Shown here: positions 1 through 6,992 of the stretch, in pieces | Layout: the number at the start of each line of letters is the position of its first letter | How positions within the stretch are numbered: position 1 is the first letter of the stretch | Origin: Phycisphaerae bacterium | GTDB lineage: Bacteria > Planctomycetota > Phycisphaerae > Sedimentisphaerales > Anaerohalosphaeraceae | Reading direction: 5' to 3' | Assembly: GCA_007121565.1 (NCBI GenBank) | Contig: SKKI01000223.1 | Span: 1-6,992, forward strand | Length of the DNA: 6,992 nt | The notes under the pieces: generated by a model | The model's database searches: none | What the model saw: the letters and a program-made list of their open reading frames with translations, nothing else | Told to the model about the DNA's origin: nothing | Program-made: the position numbers and the translations under genes

Positions 1-2
1 AA

Positions 3-536
3 TGGTTTGTATTACGGGTTGCTTCGAATAAAGAAGAACAGGTACGCAGTGCCCTGGAACGCAAGATGCAGATCGAAGGCGTCGAGGGTGTCGGCCGTGT
101 TCTGGTTCCGACCGAGCAGGTCAAGCGGATTCGCGGCGGCAAACAGCGCGTCCATAAGCGCAAGCTCTATCCAGGGTATGTGTTTATGGAACTGGAGCTG
201 ACCGAGGACGGCCGCGTGCCGGAGGACGCCTGGTACGTGATCAAGGATACGATGGGCGTGGGCGACTTTATCGGCACCGAGGGGATTCCGACGCCGATGC
301 GCGATACGGATGTGGCCAAGATGCTTAAAGAAGCGGAAAAGCCCCACGAAACGCCGGATATCAAGGTGGAGTTTCAGAAGGGCGATATGGTTAAAATTCG
401 CGAGGGCGCGTTTGAGAATTTTGAGGGTGTGGTGGACTTTATCGACGCCGAACGCGGCGTTGTGCGTGTGATTGTCACGATTTTCGGCCGCAGTACGCCG
501 CTGGATATCGAGTATTGGCAGATTGAAAAAGTTTAA
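3..536 (+). CDS. nusG: Transcription termination/antitermination factor NusG (5' partial)
   Basis: NusG binds the RNA polymerase clamp, promotes processive elongation, and links polymerase to Rho or to ribosomal protein S10. The frame is open from base 3 and gives 177 residues beginning [20 protein letters not shown], the usual first strand and helix of the NGN domain. Only the start codon and a few residues are therefore missing upstream. The ATG at 66 is internal and is not the start. The NGN domain covers about visible residues 1-115 and includes [12 protein letters not shown] and [16 protein letters not shown]. The C-terminal KOW domain starts near residue 122 ([20 protein letters not shown]) and ends with [18 protein letters not shown]. 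Length fits the roughly 180-residue family, with no large insertion. It lies 11 nt upstream of rplK, as in many bacteria, and is probably cotranscribed with it. Identification is secure; only the true start is unseen. Confidence 0.96.
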   Translation, partial: WFVLRVASNKEEQVRSALERKMQIEGVEGVGRVLVPTEQVKRIRGGKQRVHKRKLYPGYVFMELELTEDGRVPEDAWYVIKDTMGVGDFIGTEGIPTPMRDTDVAKMLKEAEKPHETPDIKVEFQKGDMVKIREGAFENFEGVVDFIDAERGVVRVIVTIFGRSTPLDIEYWQIEKV

Positions 537-547
537 CGGGAAAAGCA

Positions 548-973
548 ATGGCTAAAGAAGTAAAAGCAGTGATCAAGCTTCAGGCACCGGGCGGCAAGGC
601 GACGCCTGCGCCGCCGATCGGTCCGGCGCTGGGTCAGCACGGGGTCAATATCGGTCAGTTCGTCTCGCAGTTTAACGAACGCACCCAGGATGCCAACGGC
701 ATGACGGTGCCGGTGGAAATTAAGGTCTATGGGGATCGTTCGTTTGATTTTGTGGTTAAGAGCCCGCCGGCGGCGGTGCTGCTCAAGGCCGAAGCGAACC
801 TGGCCAAGGGCAGCGGCGAGCCGAATACAAACAAAGTCGGCACGGTGACCCATGCGCAGATCCGCAAGATTGCCGAGATAAAAATGAATGACCTGAATGC
901 CTATGATCCGGAGCAGGCCGACCGCATTATCGAGGGTACGGCGCGGAGTATGGGCATCGAAGTAGAAGGTTAA
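548..973 (+). CDS. rplK: 50S ribosomal protein L11
   Basis: L11 binds 23S rRNA at the GTPase-associated centre near the base of the L7/L12 stalk. It takes part in factor-dependent GTP hydrolysis and, in many bacteria, in the stringent response. The 141-residue product matches the usual length. The N-terminal domain carries [18 protein letters not shown], with the proline pair P22-P23 and P26 of the thiostrepton-binding face intact. The C-terminal rRNA-binding domain ends in the typical [12 protein letters not shown]. The ATG at 548 is chosen because [18 protein letters not shown] is the standard L11 N-terminus. The ribosome binding site is weak (GGGA at 538-541), and the gene starts only 11 nt after nusG, so translational coupling to nusG is likely. 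This spacing leaves no room for a separate leader with an L1 operator directly before rplK. Nothing in the protein is unusual. Confidence 0.98.
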   Translation: MAKEVKAVIKLQAPGGKATPAPPIGPALGQHGVNIGQFVSQFNERTQDANGMTVPVEIKVYGDRSFDFVVKSPPAAVLLKAEANLAKGSGEPNTNKVGTVTHAQIRKIAEIKMNDLNAYDPEQADRIIEGTARSMGIEVEG

Positions 974-1075
974 AGGTTAAAATCAAACGGTCAGTGAAAT
1001 GTCCTGAACGGGACCTGCAAACCACGGCAGCGACAGTGGGAGCGAAGCACGATTTGAATTTCGCGGAGACTAACA

Positions 1076-1762
1076 ATGAAGCCAAGAAGTAAGCGTTACA
1101 AAAGTATTTCTGAAAAGGCGGTCAAGGACCCGCTGTCGCTGACAGAGGGCATTAAGAAGCTCAAGTCCTTTGACGGCGTAAAATTTGATCAGACCGTCGA
1201 GTGTGTGATGCATCTGGGGATCGACCCCAAGCAGGCCGACCAGATGATTCGCGGGGCGATCAGCCTGCCGCACGGCATCGGCAAGCAGCGCAAGGTGATC
1301 GCGTTCTGTGAGGATTCCGAGGCCGAGGCGGCCCGGGCCGCCGGTGCGATAGAGGCCGGCAGCGATGAGCTGGTGCAGAAAATTGCGGACGGCTGGCTGG
1401 ATTTTGACGTGGCGATTGCCTCGCCGAAAGTGATGGGCAAGGTCGGCAAACTCGGCCGCGTACTTGGGCCGCAGGGCAAGATGCCCTCGCCCAAAAACGG
1501 CACGGTGACTCCTGATGTGGTGACAGCGGTGACGGAATTCGCCGCCGGCAAGGTTGAGTTTCGCAATGATTCCGGCGGCAATGTCCACGGCGTGGTCGGC
1601 AAGCTCAGTTTTGACCAGGACAAGCTCAAGGATAATATTCAGGCGTTTATCGATCATATCAAACGCAGCAAACCCGGCGGAGCCAAAGGAACCTATATCA
1701 AGAAGGTCTGTATCAGCGCGACGATGAGTCCGTCGGTGCAGTTGGATGTCAGCAGTGCATAA
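1076..1762 (+). CDS. rplA: 50S ribosomal protein L1
   Basis: L1 forms the mobile L1 stalk of the 50S subunit that helps release E-site tRNA, and in several bacteria it also represses its own operon by binding mRNA. The 228-residue length fits the family. Domain I is split between the N-terminus (TVECVMHLGIDPKQADQMIR) and the C-terminus. Domain II lies between and carries the L1 signature LGRVLGPQGKMPSPKNGTVT. The start at 1076 follows GGAG at 1065-1068 with 7 nt spacing, a good ribosome binding site. The 102-nt spacer before it holds only short stems, for example GTCC 1001-1004 with GGAC 1011-1014, which I do not claim as regulatory. One oddity: the C-terminal RNA-contact triad that is normally Thr-Met-Gly reads T216-M217-S218 (ISATMSPSVQL). 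Identity is certain; the effect of the substitution is unknown. Confidence 0.98.
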   Translation: MKPRSKRYKSISEKAVKDPLSLTEGIKKLKSFDGVKFDQTVECVMHLGIDPKQADQMIRGAISLPHGIGKQRKVIAFCEDSEAEAARAAGAIEAGSDELVQKIADGWLDFDVAIASPKVMGKVGKLGRVLGPQGKMPSPKNGTVTPDVVTAVTEFAAGKVEFRNDSGGNVHGVVGKLSFDQDKLKDNIQAFIDHIKRSKPGGAKGTYIKKVCISATMSPSVQLDVSSA

Positions 1763-1779
1763 CCCAAAGAGCAAACAAC

Positions 1780-1791
1780 GGCCTGCGGGCC
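1780..1791 (+). other. Small GC hairpin in the rplA-rplJ spacer
   Basis: GGCC (1780-1783) can pair with GGCC (1788-1791) across a four-base loop. It lies 18 nt after the rplA stop and 29 nt before the rplJ start. In E. coli the rplJ leader binds the L10-L7/L12 complex for autoregulation, but this 57-nt spacer shows no recognisable kink-turn. The hairpin is short and could be chance. Confidence 0.3.
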
Positions 1792-1819
1792 TGATGAGCG
1801 AAATAATCGAGGTGCGACG

Positions 1820-2353
1820 ATGAGTTATTTTGTAAAAGAGCTGATTCAAAACGAATACACCAAGAAATTTGCCGGAATGACGGAATTCGTGGTGATTTCC
1901 ACGATGGGCATTGGCGGCATCGACAACAACGTCATGCGCGGCGAGCTGAAAAAGAAGGGTATGCGTGCGGCCGTCGTGCAGAACCGCCTGATGCGTCGGG
2001 CGCTGGAAGAGATGCAGTTGCCGGTCGCCGGCGAGTTGTTTGCCTCCGGCCAGTGTACGGTCGTCTTTGGCGGGGACGGGGCCAGCGACGTGGCCAAAGA
2101 GGTTGTTGACTGGGCCAAGAAGCTCAAGACGATTGAACTGAAGGGCGCGTTTGTCGAAGGGACCGTGATGGACGGCGAGGCGAGCGTCAAGGCGCTGGCC
2201 GCGATGCCGACACGGGCCGAGCTGCAGGGCCAGGTGGTCCAGATTGCCCTGACGCCGGGCAGCAATCTGGCCGGTGCAGTCTTGAGCGGCGGCAGCACGA
2301 TTGCCGGCTGCATCAAGAGCCTGATCGAGAAGCGCGAGAAAGAAGCAGCATAG
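1820..2353 (+). CDS. rplJ: 50S ribosomal protein L10
   Basis: L10 anchors the L7/L12 dimers to the 50S subunit by binding 23S rRNA with its N-terminal domain and L7/L12 with its C-terminal helix. The product is 177 residues, near the usual 165-180. The rRNA-binding globular domain covers about residues 1-130, including the typical stretch GMRAAVVQNRLMRRALEE. The C-terminal part, about residues 133-177, is the helical arm expected to carry L7/L12 dimers (ending IKSLIEKREKEAA). The start ATG at 1820 follows GAGGTG at 1809-1814. L10 is one of the less conserved ribosomal proteins, and its position directly between L1 and L7/L12 supports the call. No truncation or frameshift is seen. Confidence 0.95.
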   Translation: MSYFVKELIQNEYTKKFAGMTEFVVISTMGIGGIDNNVMRGELKKKGMRAAVVQNRLMRRALEEMQLPVAGELFASGQCTVVFGGDGASDVAKEVVDWAKKLKTIELKGAFVEGTVMDGEASVKALAAMPTRAELQGQVVQIALTPGSNLAGAVLSGGSTIAGCIKSLIEKREKEAA

Positions 2354-2355
2354 CC

Positions 2356-2383
2356 AAATTAAGAATTAAAAATTAAGAATTTT
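2356..2383. repeat. AT-rich direct repeat after rplJ
   Basis: The 12-bp sequence AAATTAAGAATT occurs at 2356-2367 and again at 2370-2381, a 14-bp period. The second copy overlaps a perfect inverted repeat, AAAATT (2369-2374) and AATTTT (2378-2383), around AAG. This AT-only tract starts immediately after the rplJ stop and contrasts sharply with the GC-rich coding sequence around it. It could be a small dispersed repeat, an AT-rich promoter-proximal element for rplL, or an RNase E-type cleavage region. The sequence alone does not decide. Confidence 0.6.
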
Positions 2384-2408
2384 GAATTATTCGGTTTGCT
2401 GCAGAGTT

Positions 2409-2442
2409 GTCCGAGGATCGGTTAAACGGACGGCGGAGTCCG
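2409..2442 (+). promoter_or_regulatory. Possible alternative-pairing element before rplL
   Basis: Three short segments can pair in two exclusive ways: GTCCG (2409-2413), CGGAC (2427-2431) and GTCCG (2438-2442). The middle segment can form a 5-bp stem with either neighbour, with loops of 13 and 6 nt. The upstream stem can be extended by two G-U pairs using TT 2407-2408. This resembles the geometry of an RNA switch in the rplJ-rplL spacer, where many bacteria adjust L7/L12 output because it is needed in several copies per ribosome. The stems are short and no U-tract follows, so function is speculative. Confidence 0.3.
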
Positions 2443-2466
2443 GCTACTTTGCGGCGCAGAACATAC

Positions 2467-2471
2467 AGGAG
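2467..2471 (+). promoter_or_regulatory. Ribosome binding site deciding the rplL start
   Basis: AGGAG ends 9 nt before the ATG at 2481. This, together with the family N-terminus, fixes the start there rather than at the in-frame TTG at 2382, which lies in the AT-rich tract and would add 33 residues unlike any L7/L12. Confidence 0.75.
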
Positions 2472-2480
2472 TTTGAACAC

Positions 2481-2882
2481 ATGTCAGAACGAGAATTTGC
2501 AGCGGAAATCAAGGAACTGGGCGATAAGATCGCAGGGTTGACCCTGATTCAGGCCAAGGAACTGGCCGACTACCTGAAGGACACCTATGAGATCGAGCCG
2601 GCCGCAGGCGGCGCGGTGATGATGGCCGGGCCGGCAGCCGGCGGCGGCGAAGCGGCCGCTGAAGAGGAAAAGACCAGCTTTACGGTGATGCTCAAGAGCT
2701 TTGGCGACAAGAAGATCCAGGTTATCAAGGAAGTGCGTGCCCTGACGAATCTGGGCCTCAAGGAAGCCAAGGATCTGGTCGACGGCGCGCCCAAGCCGGT
2801 CAAGGAAAATGTCAGCAAGGAAGAGGCCGAAGAGGCCAAAAAGCAACTTGAAGAGGCTGGCGCGACGGTCGAGCTGACCTAA
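2481..2882 (+). CDS. rplL: 50S ribosomal protein L7/L12
   Basis: L7/L12 is the multicopy stalk protein that recruits translation factors IF2, EF-Tu, EF-G and RF3 and stimulates their GTPase activity. It is 133 residues, slightly longer than the typical 120-130. The N-terminal helical dimerisation and L10-binding domain covers about residues 1-35 ([18 protein letters not shown]). A flexible Ala/Gly/Glu-rich hinge follows at about residues 36-62 ([16 protein letters not shown]). The C-terminal factor-binding domain runs from about 63 to 133 ([20 protein letters not shown], then [20 protein letters not shown]) and ends in GATVEL. It lies 127 nt downstream of rplJ, a wide gap for this gene pair. 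No terminator is seen after it. Identification is secure. Confidence 0.98.
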   Translation: MSEREFAAEIKELGDKIAGLTLIQAKELADYLKDTYEIEPAAGGAVMMAGPAAGGGEAAAEEEKTSFTVMLKSFGDKKIQVIKEVRALTNLGLKEAKDLVDGAPKPVKENVSKEEAEEAKKQLEEAGATVELT

Positions 2883-2929
2883 GGCTGTAAGCGTAAAGAC
2901 AGCAGGCAACTCTAAAAATTGAATATTGC

Positions 2930-2946
2930 ACGGCCAAGATGGCCGT
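2930..2946. repeat. REP-like palindrome, copy 1 (AAGAT loop)
   Basis: ACGGCC (2930-2935) and GGCCGT (2941-2946) form a perfect 6-bp stem around the loop AAGAT. A further G-C pair (2928/2948) follows one mismatch. The right flank TACGA recurs after copy 2. It sits inside the MITE-like unit. Confidence 0.7.
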
Positions 2947-2959
2947 ACGACACGAATTT

Positions 2960-2978
2960 CACGGGCAAGATGCCCGTG
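2960..2978. repeat. REP-like palindrome, copy 2 (AAGAT loop)
   Basis: CACGGGC (2960-2966) and GCCCGTG (2972-2978) form a perfect 7-bp stem around the loop AAGAT, the same loop as copy 1. Compared with copy 1, one stem pair changes from C-G to G-C with both strands altered together. I recall palindromes of the form GGGC-AAGAT-GCCC as common dispersed repeats in planctomycete and cyanobacterial genomes. This is memory, not a search result. Confidence 0.75.
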
Positions 2979-3009
2979 CTACGAATTATTAGAGTTGCCA
3001 GCAAAGGCA

Positions 3010-3030
3010 GCGCCGCGTTCGTGTCGGCGC
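3010..3030 (+). other. Hairpin in the rplL-rpoB spacer
   Basis: GCGCCG (3010-3015) pairs with CGGCGC (3025-3030) around a 9-nt loop. It begins 11 nt after the MITE-like unit. The 6-bp GC stem could form in RNA, but its role is unknown and no T-run follows. Confidence 0.4.
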
Positions 3031-3034
3031 CGGG

Positions 3035-3056
3035 AGTGCTGAATTACGACAGCATT
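3035..3056 (+). other. Second small hairpin in the rplL-rpoB spacer
   Basis: AGTGCTG (3035-3041) pairs with CAGCATT (3050-3056), seven pairs including one G-U, around the 8-nt loop AATTACGA. It is weak alone and is listed because it is one of a series of consecutive stems. Confidence 0.35.
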
Positions 3057-3083
3057 GATCGAGATAGAGTTAAGCATAATACT

Positions 3084-3124
3084 GCCCGCACGGCGGCCGG
3101 ACAGAAGGTCCGGTCGTCGCGGGC
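3084..3124 (+). promoter_or_regulatory. Strong hairpin upstream of rpoB, possible processing or attenuation site
   Basis: A lower stem of six GC pairs (3084-3089 with 3119-3124) continues through a 2-nt bulge (A3090, C3091) into an 11-pair upper stem (3092-3102 with 3108-3118, two G-U pairs), closed by the loop AGAAG. With 17 pairs, mostly G-C, it is the most stable local structure in the window. The bases after it (ATTGATGCATTG) contain no T-run, so it is not a standard intrinsic terminator. Its length and position fit an RNase III-type processing site or a pause site between ribosomal protein and polymerase genes. That role is inferred from the E. coli arrangement. Confidence 0.5.
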
Positions 3125-3150
3125 ATTGATGCATTGTGCGGTGCATCGGT
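3125..3150 (+). other. Hairpin immediately after the strong stem
   Basis: GATGCA (3128-3133) pairs with TGCATC (3142-3147) around an 8-nt loop. Three outer pairs, two of them G-U, extend the stem to 3125/3150. It starts directly after the strong hairpin and could stack on it. Function is unknown. Confidence 0.4.
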
Positions 3151-3151
3151 A

Positions 3152-3201
3152 TTGATTAAAGAAATCGGATTTGTTGTACAATTATTCCAACCCTGTATAA
3201 G
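3152..3201 (+). promoter_or_regulatory. Weak candidate promoter(s) for rpoB
   Basis: Two overlapping sigma70-like candidates lie in the AT-rich stretch before rpoB. The first is TTGATT (3152-3157) with TACAAT (3177-3182), spacing 19. The second is TTGTAC (3174-3179) with TATAAG (3196-3201), spacing 16. Each -10 matches the consensus at five of six positions, but the -35 boxes are poor. The first would give a leader of about 33 nt; the second would start almost on the ribosome binding site. A secondary rpoB promoter is plausible but not shown. Confidence 0.25.
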
Positions 3202-3208
3202 ACATACT

Positions 3209-3212
3209 GGAG
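3209..3212 (+). promoter_or_regulatory. Ribosome binding site of rpoB
   Basis: GGAG ends 9 nt before the ATG at 3222. It supports this start, as does the following [12 protein letters not shown], which resembles the usual RpoB opening. Confidence 0.75.
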
Positions 3213-3221
3213 ACTGGTCGT

Positions 3222-6977
<3,756 letters not shown>

Positions 6978-6992
6978 AAAAGAAGTCAGAAA

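Larger units (their letters stand above)
2905..2999. mobile_element. MITE-like palindromic insertion in the rplL-rpoB spacer
   Basis: The ends are a perfect 11-bp inverted repeat, GGCAACTCTAA (2905-2915) and TTAGAGTTGCC (2989-2999). The repeat continues inward to 16 positions with one A-A mismatch (2916/2988). A 4-bp direct repeat AGCA abuts both ends exactly (2901-2904 and 3000-3003), like a target-site duplication. The 95-bp interior codes for nothing and contains two hairpins with the same loop, so the whole folds as a three-arm structure. These are the hallmarks of a small non-autonomous element. An equally fair reading is a native structured RNA, since a 4-bp duplication can arise by chance. 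I do not recognise the terminal repeat as a named family. Confidence 0.5.
2883..3221 (+). other. Structured rplL-rpoB intergenic region
   Basis: This 339-nt spacer holds no credible gene but is dense in inverted repeats: a 95-bp MITE-like unit, two small stems (3010-3030, 3035-3056), one strong hairpin (3084-3124), another stem (3125-3150), then an AT-rich stretch and the rpoB ribosome binding site. In E. coli the same position has a spacer of comparable size with an attenuator and an RNase III site that lower rpoBC output relative to rplJL. No stem here is followed by a T-run, so a classical intrinsic terminator is not supported. Processing or partial attenuation remains possible. Confidence 0.6.

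Noticed and set aside
1042..1048. GCGAAGC mini-hairpin in the rplK-rplA spacer as an L1 binding site
   Set aside because: The motif is only seven bases and lacks the stem and asymmetric loop expected of an L1 site.
1794..1823. Nine-codon ORF whose stop overlaps the rplJ start (ATGA)
   Set aside because: It has no convincing ribosome binding site and such a short overlap is readily produced by chance. Conservation in relatives would be needed.
2382..2480. Upstream in-frame extension of rplL from TTG at 2382
   Set aside because: The extra 33 residues resemble no L7/L12 N-terminus, the start lies in an AT-rich tract, and the ATG at 2481 has a good AGGAG.
2930..2978. Two similar palindromes considered as a CRISPR array
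   Set aside because: There are only two imperfect copies separated by 13 nt, with no spacer-repeat regularity and no cas genes.
2919..3155. 78-codon open frame in the rplL-rpoB spacer with a TTG start
   Set aside because: It starts inside the terminal inverted repeat, has no ribosome binding site, and runs through several hairpins. Its GKMPVLR stretch is simply the translated palindrome, so it is not a gene.
2883..3221. Intrinsic terminator after rplL
   Set aside because: None of the stems in the spacer is followed by a T-run, and rpoB normally depends on upstream transcription.
6978..6992. Possible start of rpoC or a terminator after rpoB
   Set aside because: Only 15 A-rich bases remain. 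No start codon or stem is visible, so nothing can be called.

Overview
This window carries a conserved bacterial transcription/translation operon on the + strand: nusG (5' end cut off by the window edge), rplK (L11), rplA (L1), rplJ (L10), rplL (L7/L12) and a complete rpoB (RNA polymerase beta subunit). The window ends 15 nt after rpoB, where rpoC would normally follow. The gene order is the widespread secE-nusG-rplKAJL-rpoBC arrangement. All six proteins are identified from family motifs read directly from the translation.

The organism looks like a Gram-negative, moderately GC-rich bacterium. The NusG linker ([16 protein letters not shown]), the RpoB rifampicin-pocket wording ([13 protein letters not shown]) and the CACGGGC-AAGAT-GCCCGTG palindrome resemble what I recall from Planctomycetota, perhaps Phycisphaerae. 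This is recollection without a search, so it is a moderate-confidence guess.

Layout: nusG (to 536) is followed after 11 nt by rplK (548-973), a 102-nt spacer, rplA (1076-1762), a 57-nt spacer with a small hairpin, rplJ (1820-2353), a 127-nt spacer with an AT-rich direct repeat and a possible alternative-pairing element, and rplL (2481-2882). A 339-nt structured spacer then precedes rpoB (3222-6977). NusG and RpoB act in transcription. L11, L1, L10 and L7/L12 form the L1 stalk and the GTPase-associated stalk of the 50S subunit. No intrinsic terminator is visible, so cotranscription is likely.

The coding genes are ordinary. The part that deserves attention is the rplL-rpoB spacer. It holds a 95-bp MITE-like unit (2905-2999) with near-perfect terminal inverted repeats and an AGCA direct repeat on each side. 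Inside it are two hairpins with the same AAGAT loop and a compensatory base-pair swap. Downstream are a strong 17-bp-stem hairpin (3084-3124), smaller hairpins and a weak promoter candidate. In E. coli the equivalent spacer carries an attenuator and an RNase III site that set rpoBC expression relative to the ribosomal proteins, so an analogous role here is plausible but unproven. I see no clearly new multi-gene system.
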